NCBI GenBank assembly: GCA_964550795.1 | Contig: CAZKBH010000005.1 | Location: forward strand, 80,629-144,628 | Direction: 5' to 3' | DNA length: 64,000 nt | DNA from: M3007 sp964550795 | GTDB taxonomy: Bacteria; Bacteroidota; Bacteroidia; Chitinophagales; Saprospiraceae | In this document: piece by piece, positions 51,935-61,508 of the stretch | How positions within the stretch are numbered: position 1 is the first letter of the stretch | Layout of the letters: each line of letters opens with the position of its first letter | The notes under the pieces: model-generated | Told to the model about the DNA's origin: nothing | Databases searched by the model: none | The model's input: the letters and a program-made list of their open reading frames with translations, nothing else | Position numbers and translations under genes: made by a program

Positions 51935-54900
51935 ATGATACGACAAATTACACCAGCCATCCCGACTGGCAAACCAGGGTTAAAGTTTCCCAAACTGAAA
52001 GCCCTTGCTAATTTCAGTTTGCTCGTGGGAGCGATGCTTTGGCTCGTCGGGCTACAGGCAAATCCCACTTTTTCACACACCCCATTGCCAGAAGCGGGAA
52101 CTGGTATGCTGTTCGATACCATCGTGGAGGCCAGTATTTGTGCGGGAGAAACCTATGTTTTTAATGGCGAATTGCTCGATATGGCTGGGGAATACGTGGC
52201 CATCTTCGTTGCAGAAGACGGGTCGGATTCAACCGTCACCTTGCAATTGAGTGTGCTTCCGCGTTCGTTTACGGAACTGGAAGCCAGCATTTGTGCGGGT
52301 GAAACCTACCCGTTCAATGGCGAGGAATTGGACCAGGAAGGCACTTATACCGCAATTTACGTGGCTGAAAACGGCTGCGATTCAATCGTGAGTCTGGAAT
52401 TGAATGTGCTGCCAGTTTCGATCACCGACTTGGAAGCCAGTATTTGTGAAGGAGATACCTACGAATTTGACGGCGAGTTTTTAGACCAGGCAGGTTCTTA
52501 CACAGCGACCTATTTGGCTGAAAACGGCTGCGACTCCATCGTCACCTTAAAACTGGAAGTACTTGCGCCAATCAATACCAACCTTTCGGCGGGCATTTGT
52601 GAAGGCACGGAATACCTCTTTCAAGGCGAGACACTCACCGAAACTGGGGTGTACAGCGTCGTTTTGACGGCTGAAAATGGTTGTGATTCGATTGTTACCC
52701 TGACCTTGAATGTGGTTGAGTTTTTTGAAACACCTGTTTCCGCGGCCATCTGCCCAGGTGGCACCTACGAATTTGGGGGCGAAATACTGACCGACCCAGG
52801 CGTTTACACCGAATTGCTCACCGCAATCGGCGGCTGCGACTCGACTATTGTCCTGACGCTCAGCTTCCTTCCGACGACCTCGAGCGAAATTTCGGCTAAC
52901 ATTTGTACCGGAGCTACGTATGATTTTTACGGCGAAATTTTGACCACTACCGGTACCTACGAAGCACTATTTGTCGGTGAAAACGGCTGCGATTCTACGG
53001 TGATCCTGAAACTTGATGTGGTGGATTTTTACGAAACGGCTCTTGAAGTTTCCATTTGCGACGGCGATGCATTGGAGTACAACGGCGAAACTTTGACCGC
53101 CGCAGGCGAATACACTTTTGAATTCACCGCAGTAGGTGGCTGCGATTCTACCGTAACCCTCACGCTCGTGGTGCTTCCACTTTCCACTGGCACCGCCCAG
53201 GCTACGATTTGTGCGGAAGGTTCGTATGAATACAACGGCGAGGTTTTGACCGATGCGGGCGACTATACCTTTGTATTCACCGGCGAAAACGGCTGCGATT
53301 CTACCGTAGTGCTTACCCTCAATGTGTTACCAGCCAACGAAACGGCCATTGAAGCCGCAATTTGCGCAGGCGAAACCTATCCTTTCGCAGGCGAAGTATT
53401 GACCATGACGGGAATTTACGAGGCCATCCTGACCGCTGAAAACGGCTGCGACAGCGTAGTTACGCTTACCCTGACCGTACGCCCAACCTCCGATTCAACT
53501 TTGAACGCCGCCATCTGTACCGGTGAATCCTTTGATTTCAACGGTGAAATCCTGACCGATGCGGGTGAATACCAGTTCGTTCTGGAGGCTTACAATGGCT
53601 GCGACAGCACGGTGACCCTCGTGTTGAGCGTAAACGAACCACAAGACACCATCGTTACAGTAAATATCTGCGAGGGGGATGCCTATGAATTCGATGGTAT
53701 CATTATCTCGGATGCAGGTACCTACCTCGCTACTTTTGTGGGCGAAAATGGTTGCGACAGCACGGTAACCCTCGAGTTGGGCTTGTTGCCCCTGCAAAAC
53801 ACAGCGATTGAGGTTACAATCTGCGACAACGAAACCTATAATTTTGACGGCCAAGACCTTGATGCTCCTGGAACTTACACAGGTGTATTCACTGGAGAAA
53901 ATGGTTGCGATTCGACGGTGGTACTGACCCTTTTGGTTTTGCCAACCCAAAGCACCTTGATCACGGCGACCATTTGCGACGGTGATGCCTATGATTTCTT
54001 CGGGATGTCACTCACTACAGCAGGCGATTTTGATTTTGTCTTTGATGCCGAAAATGGCTGCGACAGTACCGTTACCGTACGCTTAACCGTGCTTCCGGTG
54101 CCAACGACGAACATCGAAGCGAGCATTTGCGAGGGTGAATCTTATGACTACAACGGGGAGTTATTGACGGTTTCAGGCGATTACGAATTCGTGTTTGTGG
54201 CTTTCAACGGCTGCGATTCTATCGTGACCGTTCAATTGGAGGTGCTTCCACTGTCTTCCTCTACTTTGGCTGTCTCGCTTTGTGAAGGAGCTTCCTACGA
54301 GTTCAATGGCGACATTTTGACCGTATCGGGCACGTATGTGTACACTTTTACGGGCGAAAATGGCTGCGATTCTTCGGCTATACTGGTGTTGGAATTTGTC
54401 GGTTCGTTTGAAACCAACCTGACGGTATCCATTTGCGCAGGAGATTCGTATGTTTTTGGCAACGATACTTTGACCCAAAGTGGCGATTATTCCCAGTTGT
54501 TGACCGCGGAAGGCAATTGTGATTCCCTGGTTACCCTGGCGCTCACGGTACTTCCGCTCACCGAAAGCACCACGGATCTCAGCATTTGTGCAGGCGCAAC
54601 GTTTAACTTCAATGGACTTGACCTGACAGACAGCGGCACCTATTCCGCAGTGTTGACGGACGAAAACGGTTGCGATTCGACGGCAATCCTTAACCTGACG
54701 GTTTTGCCCGCGATCACTACAGCACTTGAGGCCACCATTTGTGCCAACGAAACCTATACATTCAATGAATTCGACCTCAGCGATGCAGGCGTTTACAGTT
54801 TTGTTTTAGTGGCTGAAAATGGCTGCGACTCGACCGTGGTCTTGACCCTGGAAGTCCTTCCAACACAAAGCACGAGCATTGCGGCCACCATTTGTGCCAA

Positions 54901-56110
54901 CGAAACCTATACATTCAACGGACTTGACCTCAGCGATGCAGGTGTTTACAGCATTGTGCTGGTGGGCGAAAATGGCTGCGACTCGACCGTTGTCCTGACC
55001 CTGGAGGTGCTTCCAACACAAAGCGGTAGCATTACTGCCACTATTTGTGCCAATGAAACGTATGATTTTGAGGGTCAAAGTCTCTCTGTGGAAGGTACGT
55101 ACACCGCAACTTTGCTGGCTGAAAATGGCTGCGATTCTATCCTGACCCTTCAACTGACCGTATTGCAACTGGCTGAAAATGCCTTCGCTGTCACGGTTTG
55201 CGACGGCGGCACCTTTGAATTCAATGGTGAAGTGCTTTCGCAAAGTGGCATATACGAAGCCATTTTTGCAGGAGCGGCCTTCAATGGTTGTGATTCAATT
55301 GAAACGCTTTTCCTGACCATTTTGCCTGCCATCGCACCGACCAACATCGCTGCAAGCATCTGTGCTGGAGATAGTTATGATTTTTACGGCATCAGCCTCA
55401 CTGCGGCAGGAACCTACTCCAACAGTTTGTCGTCTGTTTTGGGCTGCGATTCCAACATCGTGCTCACACTGACGGTCAATGCTAGTCCAACAACGAACTT
55501 GAACGAAGCCATCTGTGCCGGGGAGTCTTATTCCTTCAACGGGCTGGAACTGACGGTACCAGGTGTTTACACCGCAGTGTTCCAAACGGGTGCAGGCTGC
55601 GATTCGACGGTCGTACTGACTTTGGTGGTCAATAATGTGAACACCAATGTGTCAGTGCAAAATAACACCCTTACTGCAGCGGCGGCCAATGCAAGCTATC
55701 AATGGATTGATTGTGCCACCAATCTGCCTATTGAAGATGCAACCGGCGCGACATTCACGCCTGCGACCACGGGCAATTACGCAGTGGTGGTAACCCAAAA
55801 CGGTTGCACCGCTACTTCAACCTGTGTATTTGTCCAAGTGGTTTCTACCCAGGAGCCTTTGGGCGGCGCTGCATGGACTTTGCAGCCAAACCCTGCCACA
55901 GTGTTCACCCAAGTTGTGTTCAGCGTAGCGGTTGACGAAGACCTTTGGATAGAAGTTTTGGATATGGCTGGACGTTCCTTGCTTCGGGAGAAAGTGAGCG
56001 TTGGGGCGCAGCAAATTGACCTGGACCTGAATACAATGCCTGAAGGAATCCTGATTGTGCGCTTGGCCAACGAGCGTGGGGTCAGCACCAAACGGCTTAT
56101 GAAAGGATAG
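51935..56110 (+). CDS. Giant secreted repeat protein: 23 repeats of about 51 residues, T9SS sorting domain
   Basis: A 1391-residue exported protein. After a signal-like region (about 25-42, FSLLVGAMLWLVGL) come 23 consecutive repeats (about residues 62-1238), each near 51 residues with a shared frame: ICxGxxYxFNGxxLxxxG then Y, and AENGCDSTVxLxLxVLP. Each has two conserved Cys (IC and GCDS), except the first, which reads GSDS. A PKD/Ig-like segment follows (about 1240-1305), then a type A sorting domain (LQPNPATVFTQVVF to the end). Repeats 18 and 19 are nearly identical even in DNA, suggesting recent duplication. A surface adhesin or matrix role is plausible. The promoter holds the TTTAAT array. 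Confidence 0.85.
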   Translation: MIRQITPAIPTGKPGLKFPKLKALANFSLLVGAMLWLVGLQANPTFSHTPLPEAGTGMLFDTIVEASICAGETYVFNGELLDMAGEYVAIFVAEDGSDSTVTLQLSVLPRSFTELEASICAGETYPFNGEELDQEGTYTAIYVAENGCDSIVSLELNVLPVSITDLEASICEGDTYEFDGEFLDQAGSYTATYLAENGCDSIVTLKLEVLAPINTNLSAGICEGTEYLFQGETLTETGVYSVVLTAENGCDSIVTLTLNVVEFFETPVSAAICPGGTYEFGGEILTDPGVYTELLTAIGGCDSTIVLTLSFLPTTSSEISANICTGATYDFYGEILTTTGTYEALFVGENGCDSTVILKLDVVDFYETALEVSICDGDALEYNGETLTAAGEYTFEFTAVGGCDSTVTLTLVVLPLSTGTAQATICAEGSYEYNGEVLTDAGDYTFVFTGENGCDSTVVLTLNVLPANETAIEAAICAGETYPFAGEVLTMTGIYEAILTAENGCDSVVTLTLTVRPTSDSTLNAAICTGESFDFNGEILTDAGEYQFVLEAYNGCDSTVTLVLSVNEPQDTIVTVNICEGDAYEFDGIIISDAGTYLATFVGENGCDSTVTLELGLLPLQNTAIEVTICDNETYNFDGQDLDAPGTYTGVFTGENGCDSTVVLTLLVLPTQSTLITATICDGDAYDFFGMSLTTAGDFDFVFDAENGCDSTVTVRLTVLPVPTTNIEASICEGESYDYNGELLTVSGDYEFVFVAFNGCDSIVTVQLEVLPLSSSTLAVSLCEGASYEFNGDILTVSGTYVYTFTGENGCDSSAILVLEFVGSFETNLTVSICAGDSYVFGNDTLTQSGDYSQLLTAEGNCDSLVTLALTVLPLTESTTDLSICAGATFNFNGLDLTDSGTYSAVLTDENGCDSTAILNLTVLPAITTALEATICANETYTFNEFDLSDAGVYSFVLVAENGCDSTVVLTLEVLPTQSTSIAATICANETYTFNGLDLSDAGVYSIVLVGENGCDSTVVLTLEVLPTQSGSITATICANETYDFEGQSLSVEGTYTATLLAENGCDSILTLQLTVLQLAENAFAVTVCDGGTFEFNGEVLSQSGIYEAIFAGAAFNGCDSIETLFLTILPAIAPTNIAASICAGDSYDFYGISLTAAGTYSNSLSSVLGCDSNIVLTLTVNASPTTNLNEAICAGESYSFNGLELTVPGVYTAVFQTGAGCDSTVVLTLVVNNVNTNVSVQNNTLTAAAANASYQWIDCATNLPIEDATGATFTPATTGNYAVVVTQNGCTATSTCVFVQVVSTQEPLGGAAWTLQPNPATVFTQVVFSVAVDEDLWIEVLDMAGRSLLREKVSVGAQQIDLDLNTMPEGILIVRLANERGVSTKRLMKG

Positions 56111-56143
56111 TAATGCGGTAAAATAAAGTGTAAACTTTCGCAT

Positions 56144-56183
56144 AGCCCCGTTGACAAAAGTCGTCAGCGGGGCTGTTTTTTTT
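56144..56183 (+). terminator. Terminator after the giant repeat protein
   Basis: AGCCCCGTTGAC pairs with GTCGTCAGCGGGGCT with one bulge around an AAAA loop, followed by eight T. It begins 34 bases after the stop. Confidence 0.7.
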
Positions 56184-56243
56184 ATTTGACTTGTTGCGGT
56201 CGTTAAAAGATAAAAAAGTGTAAAAAATGCACAACAAGCATTA

Positions 56244-56277
56244 AGCCCGGCCCTACTTCAAGGGGTCGGGCTTTTTT
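56244..56277 (+). terminator. Second terminator before the hybrid kinase
   Basis: AGCCCGGCCC and GGGTCGGGCT form a ten-base stem (one G-T pair) with six T behind it. The 60 bases between the two terminators hold no gene I can see. Confidence 0.7.
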
Positions 56278-56314
56278 ATCTGCCAACATCTCCCCAACTT
56301 GCCGCACATAACAA

Positions 56315-59300
56315 ATGAACCCGTTTTACACCATAAGGCTCGCGTTCCTGCTGCTCGGTATCTCGTCGTTTTCGGCGTTGTTCGCCCAGCAGCAGCAGTA
56401 CATATTTGAACGGCTTCAAGGGGTGTATGTACAGCCTACAACCTATACCATGGATCTGGACGAACACGGTCGTTTGTGGTATGGTACCTGGGGACGCGGG
56501 GTGTTCCGATACGACGGCTACGATTTTAAACGCTACCAGAAATCACCTTCCGATTCAAATTCCCTGGCCAACGACCGAATTTTGGTGCTCAAAACAGACC
56601 GTAAACAACGCGTTTGGGTAAGCACCATGAATGGCCTGGATTGTATAGATCGAAAAACGGGGCAAATCCGGCATTTTCAGGCGCTGGGAGATTCTATTTT
56701 TCAATTCATGTCGCTGTATGAAGACAGCAGAGGGCAAATTTGGGCCAGTGGCGCCAAGGGCGTGCTTCGTTTTCAGGAAAAAACACAAACGTTTGAAAAT
56801 GTGCTGCCCAGCTCGACAAAACCTCCGCCCGCGCGTCCAAACCAGTTTTTTGAAGATTCCGAGGGGACCCTTTGGATGGGCCGGGCAGATGGCCTGCTTC
56901 GATTTTCCGCAGATCGCAGCCGATACGAGTACATTCCAATTTGGCGCAAAAACACAGAGAATCAGCCATTTAGGGTCATTTCCATCGCAGAAGACGCGGA
57001 GCAGAATTTTTGGATTGCCGGTTACGATGGCCTGATGCGTTTTGACCGGGCTACCCGACTCACGAGTCAACCGCCCTTGCCGGATTCCTTGGCTGCCGGG
57101 CGAATTGCAGACCTGCTGCGCGACCCTGCTGGAAACATTTGGATGGCTGTGCCGGAGATGGGATTGTACCGCTGGTCGCCCAAAACAGGCACGGTGCAGC
57201 GTTTTTCCCACAATGTGCTCGACCCGACCAGCTTGCCCAGCAATCAGGTGCACGATTTGTTGTACGATTCCTTCGGCAACCTCTGGGCAGGCACCGATAA
57301 TGGATTGGCGCGCCTCAATCTGCTGCCTCAGCCCTTTTCAAGGTGGTTGCTGGATGTTTCAAACCCCAATTTGCCGGCCAATAACATCTTGCAAATGGCC
57401 CAGGATCCTTTGGGCGGCATCCTCGTGCGTACGCAGGGGGGAATATTTTACCTCGATCATTGGGGCGGGAAAGCCCGGAAACTTTTGCCCGGCAAAAACC
57501 ACCCACCCTTTTTTGAACCCGACGATTTGGTTAAAGATCAGGAGGGCAACGTCTGGGCAAATTACGACGGGCTTTATCGCTGGAATCCGGCACTGCTTGT
57601 GTTTGAACGTCTCCCGCTTCCGCTCCCGGCAACTCGGCTAACGGCAGTGGCGCAGGATCGGGACGAGCCAAACATCTGGTGGTTGGGCACCCTGCAAGGC
57701 TTGTACCGGATGGATCTGCGTTCGGGGAGTCTGCGGCTGTTTGAACAAATTGCGCCAGCAGGACAGCCACGGGGAATCGGGAAAATTTTAGACGATGGTC
57801 AAGGACATATTTGGCTCAGCGCTGCAGCGGTTTTAACCAGATTTGATAAAAAAACAAACGAAACTGAGCAATTTTCGAGTAAAACCCCCGCGCCGAACCA
57901 GCTCGCCAACGATGAAGTACTGGATCTAAAACTTGCGCCGGAGGGCTGGATTTGGGTCACTACCTCCAGCGGGCTTACGCGGATAGACCTCGCCACGGGG
58001 CATTTTCATAACCTCTTTCTTGAACACGGTTTGCCCGATAATCTGGTGCTTTCCGCGCTGTTTGATCGTGAACAAAATCTGTGGCTGGTTTTTCCTGAGC
58101 ACCTGTTGCGCCGCGATGCAAAGACCGGTGTTTTTCGCGTTTGGAACACGGCAAGTATGCTGCAAACAGGGCAATTGGCCCGTCGCGCAGGGTGTTTGTT
58201 GAACGACGGACGTTTGCTCATTGCCGCCCAAAGTGGACTGATTCTGGTTGACCCGACGCAAATGGGCGAGGTTCGGGGCAGCAGCAGTATCTTACTCACC
58301 CGTTTTGAAACCAATGAAAAAGACTGGGGAAAAGCTTCTGGGCTGGAATTTTCAAAACATTTTCAATTGGCCAGCGGGCAAAACAACCTGACCCTCGAAT
58401 GGGCCGGCATTCAAACGGCACGGGCTGGCGAACTGCGCTATGAATGCAAGTTGGTGCGTAAGGGAGAAAAAAAAGATTGGGAGAAAAAAGCACTGGAAAG
58501 ACAAGCGGTGTACGCCAATCTTGACCCTGGCGCATACACTTTTTATGTGCGATTTGAAGGTGGGGAGGGGCCGGAACTCCGTATAGACCTTGCCATTGCG
58601 CCGGCTTGGTGGCAGGCAGAATCCTTCAAAATGTTGTTGTTGGCCTTGTTTGCTACGGCGGCTTATCTTTTCTGGCGCAACCGGGAGGATACCCGCGAAT
58701 TGTTGCAGCAAAAAGAACTTGCGGAGCAAAACGCACACTATAAATCGCGATTTTTGGCCAATATGAGTCATGAAATTCGCACGCCCATGAATGCCATTCT
58801 TGGCCTCAGCCGGCTGCTCACAGAGAGCGAATTGCCGCCCAAACAAGGCGAATACGCAGAGGCCATTCGACAAAGTTCGGAAAACCTGCTGGTCATTGTC
58901 AACGATGTACTGGATCAGATGAAAATTGAATCCGGGCAGTTTAAATTTCAGCACAAACCCTTTGATTTAGAGCTGATTGTGCGGCATTTGCAAAACACCC
59001 TTGGGTACAAGGCCGGGGAAAAAGGGCTGCAATTCGACATTAACATTGCCCCGGAAATTCAAACCCGGTTGGTCGGCGACTCGGTGCGTTTGAACCAGAT
59101 TTTGACCAATTTGCTGGGTAATTCCATCAAATTTACCGAAAAAGGCGGGGTGACTTTGAATATTTTGCCGGCCAATGGCTCAAGTACGGATGGGGTAGGG
59201 GAGGTGATGATCGGTTTTCAGGTGCGCGACACGGGCATCGGCATCCCGGAAGCGCAATTGTCGAGGGTGTTCGAGAGTTTTCAACAGGCCGACGACGATA

Positions 59301-59866
59301 TTTCAGCCAATTATGGCGGCACGGGACTTGGGCTGAGTATTACCAAGGATCTGGTGGAGCAGCAAGGCGGAAAAATTACGTTGGAGAGCGCGCAGGGACT
59401 AGGCACTACCATCACTGCATTTTTGACTTTTGAGCTGGATACGCTTGCGATAACGGCGGCGCAACTGCCTGTACACCAAAAGATCGTGTTTGAAAATCTG
59501 CGCATTCTGCTGGTGGAAGACACGTTTTTCAACCAAATGTTGGCCATGGAATTGTTGAAAAGCAGAATCCCCGGCGTAGTGGTAGAAGTGGCCGAAAACG
59601 GACAGGTGGCCCTGGAAAAAATTGACACCGATGCGCCCTTCGACCTCGTGTTGATGGACCTGAAAATGCCCGTGATGGATGGACTCGAAGCCACCCGCCG
59701 CTTTCGGGCACAGGAGAAATGGCGCAAATTGCCCATCATCGCGCTCACAGCAAATGCGGTGCAGGAAGAACTGGACAAATGCCGCGCGGTGGGCATGGAT
59801 GCCTATGTGACCAAGCCCATTGATACCGATGAATTGTTCGCGACCATGCAGAAGGTACTGGGATGA
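56315..59866 (+). CDS. Hybrid two-component sensor kinase with periplasmic propellers and receiver domain
   Basis: A 1183-residue membrane protein: signal peptide (MNPFYTIRLAFLLLGISSFS and following), Reg_prop propeller repeats in the periplasm (about 40-640; for example DSFGNLWAGTDNGLARLN, DSEGTLWMGRADGLLRFS), a Y_Y_Y domain (about 690-765), one membrane segment (MLLLALFATAAYLFW), HisKA with H819 in NMSHEIRTPMNAILGLS, an HATPase domain (about 920-1055, NLLGNSIKFTEKGG, DTGIGIP, GGTGLGLSI), and a receiver domain with D1115 in LVLMDLKMPVMDG. Unlike many Bacteroidota hybrid systems it ends without an AraC-type helix-turn-helix, so a separate output protein is needed. It lies next to GH130-like and DUF5916 genes, but no SusC/D pair is adjacent. 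Confidence 0.9.
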   Translation: MNPFYTIRLAFLLLGISSFSALFAQQQQYIFERLQGVYVQPTTYTMDLDEHGRLWYGTWGRGVFRYDGYDFKRYQKSPSDSNSLANDRILVLKTDRKQRVWVSTMNGLDCIDRKTGQIRHFQALGDSIFQFMSLYEDSRGQIWASGAKGVLRFQEKTQTFENVLPSSTKPPPARPNQFFEDSEGTLWMGRADGLLRFSADRSRYEYIPIWRKNTENQPFRVISIAEDAEQNFWIAGYDGLMRFDRATRLTSQPPLPDSLAAGRIADLLRDPAGNIWMAVPEMGLYRWSPKTGTVQRFSHNVLDPTSLPSNQVHDLLYDSFGNLWAGTDNGLARLNLLPQPFSRWLLDVSNPNLPANNILQMAQDPLGGILVRTQGGIFYLDHWGGKARKLLPGKNHPPFFEPDDLVKDQEGNVWANYDGLYRWNPALLVFERLPLPLPATRLTAVAQDRDEPNIWWLGTLQGLYRMDLRSGSLRLFEQIAPAGQPRGIGKILDDGQGHIWLSAAAVLTRFDKKTNETEQFSSKTPAPNQLANDEVLDLKLAPEGWIWVTTSSGLTRIDLATGHFHNLFLEHGLPDNLVLSALFDREQNLWLVFPEHLLRRDAKTGVFRVWNTASMLQTGQLARRAGCLLNDGRLLIAAQSGLILVDPTQMGEVRGSSSILLTRFETNEKDWGKASGLEFSKHFQLASGQNNLTLEWAGIQTARAGELRYECKLVRKGEKKDWEKKALERQAVYANLDPGAYTFYVRFEGGEGPELRIDLAIAPAWWQAESFKMLLLALFATAAYLFWRNREDTRELLQQKELAEQNAHYKSRFLANMSHEIRTPMNAILGLSRLLTESELPPKQGEYAEAIRQSSENLLVIVNDVLDQMKIESGQFKFQHKPFDLELIVRHLQNTLGYKAGEKGLQFDINIAPEIQTRLVGDSVRLNQILTNLLGNSIKFTEKGGVTLNILPANGSSTDGVGEVMIGFQVRDTGIGIPEAQLSRVFESFQQADDDISANYGGTGLGLSITKDLVEQQGGKITLESAQGLGTTITAFLTFELDTLAITAAQLPVHQKIVFENLRILLVEDTFFNQMLAMELLKSRIPGVVVEVAENGQVALEKIDTDAPFDLVLMDLKMPVMDGLEATRRFRAQEKWRKLPIIALTANAVQEELDKCRAVGMDAYVTKPIDTDELFATMQKVLG

Positions 59867-60946
59867 TTACCGCTTCCCTTCTGCCACCGCAATTTTGGAA
59901 TCCCCGGCACCGTAATACATCAGCCAGCGCCCGTTGACCCAAGCCATACCTTCCAGAAAACAGACATTGGGAACTTCCCCCACCTTTTCATAATCACGCT
60001 CCGCAGTGAGCAGGTATTGATCGGAACGCGCCCGGAGTTCTTGCGGATTGCGGGCAGAAAAGAGCGCCTGCCCCACGGAATACACATCCGCGCCGATGGT
60101 TTTGTCGCCACTGCTGGCGCTGTTGGCGCTGTTGTAGAGCAGCAAAATCCCTTCTCTTTGGACGAGTGCAAAAGGCCCAGGCTCCACCAATCGGCTGTCG
60201 AACATGCCAGGGCGGGGCATCATAACCCGGATGAGATTGCCTCTTTTGTCTTCCAGAGGGCGCCAGTTGATGAGATCGTCGGAAGTCGCCATAAAGAGAT
60301 CCGTGTCGCCCCAGTACATCCAGTATTTCCCCCTTATTTTTTTGGCGATGATTTGGCTGCGGTCTCGTTCGCAGACGATGGCGCCGGATTTTGACCAGAG
60401 ATTGCGGTATTTGCGTTCGGTGAGCACCTGGCCGTGTTTTTCCCAACGCAGCAAATCGCGGGAGGAGGCCAGGCAAAGGCGGGCCGTTCGTTTGTCGTAA
60501 GCGGTGTAGGTCATGATATACAAGCCGTCTCTTCGGCGCACCACGCGTGGGTCTTCGCAACCGCCCTCCCATTCGAGGTCTTTCATCAGGTCGTTTTCGG
60601 GGCGTAAAACGGGTTGGGAGTTTTTATCAAAATCAAGCCCGTTTCGGCTGTTGGCAATCCCGATTCGTGAAGTTCCGAATTGATCTTGTGCGCGGTAAAG
60701 CAGCCATACGCGCTTGTCTTTGACTACCGCCGTGGGGTTAAACACGGAACGTTCCTCCCAATCTACGCGCCTTTTGCGCACGGGGCAGTAATATTCGGAG
60801 CGTTTGTCTGGCCCCAGCAGCGGGTTGCGTTTATCGAGCCGTTCGATGGATTTGAACATCCAGGCTGTGCCGCTCACCGCTTTTTGTCCGCCCGAACAGG
60901 ATAATAACAAGGAGATTAAAAGGGTAAGGAAAATCAGTTTTTTCAT
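59867..60946 (-). CDS. GH130-like lipoprotein (glycoside phosphorylase family)
   Basis: A 359-residue exported protein with a lipobox (MKKLIFLTLLISLLLSC). The five-bladed propeller pattern fits GH130, mainly inorganic-phosphate-dependent mannoside phosphorylases: SVFNPTAVVKDKRVWLLYRA, EGGCEDPRVVRRRDGLYIMT, GPFALVQREGILLLYNS and WLMYYGAGDSKIAVAEGKR. Most GH130 enzymes act in the cytoplasm; a lipoprotein form is less common and may be a hydrolase. A GTG start three codons upstream is possible. It is convergent with the hybrid kinase, whose stop is directly adjacent. Confidence 0.75.
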   Translation of the reverse strand: MKKLIFLTLLISLLLSCSGGQKAVSGTAWMFKSIERLDKRNPLLGPDKRSEYYCPVRKRRVDWEERSVFNPTAVVKDKRVWLLYRAQDQFGTSRIGIANSRNGLDFDKNSQPVLRPENDLMKDLEWEGGCEDPRVVRRRDGLYIMTYTAYDKRTARLCLASSRDLLRWEKHGQVLTERKYRNLWSKSGAIVCERDRSQIIAKKIRGKYWMYWGDTDLFMATSDDLINWRPLEDKRGNLIRVMMPRPGMFDSRLVEPGPFALVQREGILLLYNSANSASSGDKTIGADVYSVGQALFSARNPQELRARSDQYLLTAERDYEKVGEVPNVCFLEGMAWVNGRWLMYYGAGDSKIAVAEGKR

Positions 60947-61006
60947 GGATGACACCGTTTAGAAGTGGGCTCAAAAGTTGAAAGCGTTCCCAGCAAACGT
61001 ACGAAA

Positions 61007-61399
61007 TTACATTTTGGGCCCGATCAAATCCCACAAATTCCCGTACAAATCCTGAAAAACGACCACTGTACCATACGCTTCTTCAGAAGGCGCCCGGACA
61101 AAAACGACCTCATGCTCGATTAATTTGTGGTAGTCGCGCCAAAAGTCGTCGGTGTGCAGGAACAGGAAGACCCGACCTCCGGTTTGGTTTCCAACGCGAC
61201 TTTGTTGATCTTCATTGGCGGCTTTGGCGAGTAACAGCGAACATCCACCGCTGCCCTTGGGCGCGACGATTACCCAACGTTTTGTTTCGCTCAGCGGGGT
61301 ATCTTCAATCAACTCGAAACCCAACTTTTGGGTGTAAAATTCGATGGCTTCGTCGTAGTCGTTTACTACAAGTGCGAGATGGGCGATGCGTTGGTTCAT
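61007..61399 (-). CDS. VOC (glyoxalase-fold) protein
   Basis: A 130-residue single-domain protein: RIAHLALVVNDYDEAIEFYT, LGFELIEDTPLSETKRWVIV, GRVFLFLHTDDFWRDY and VVFQDLYGNLWDLIGPKM. The His near the start and the C-terminal WDLIG fit the VOC metal-site pattern, but the usual final Glu is replaced by Asp. Function is unknown. The ATG at 61399 is preferred over an ORF extension of 18 residues. It lies between the GH130-like and DUF5916 genes on the same strand. Confidence 0.8.
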   Translation of the reverse strand: MNQRIAHLALVVNDYDEAIEFYTQKLGFELIEDTPLSETKRWVIVAPKGSGGCSLLLAKAANEDQQSRVGNQTGGRVFLFLHTDDFWRDYHKLIEHEVVFVRAPSEEAYGTVVVFQDLYGNLWDLIGPKM

Positions 61400-61477
61400 A
61401 TCATGGTGACATTTTTGAAGATTAAATTCCTCCCCTTTGTCAGATTGCCGCATCGCGACCTGACGTCGGTAGAATTG

Positions 61478-61490
61478 GCCGCTACGCGGC
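61478..61490. repeat. Short palindrome (GCCGCTACGCGGC)
   Basis: Five-base arms around TAC between the VOC and DUF5916 genes; it resembles REP-type elements elsewhere in the window. Confidence 0.35.
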
Positions 61491-61508
61491 TAAAGTGACA
61501 AGGTAGCT

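Noticed and set aside
56555..57253. 232-residue ORF on the minus strand inside the hybrid kinase
   Set aside because: Lies wholly within the propeller-coding region and has no features of a protein family.
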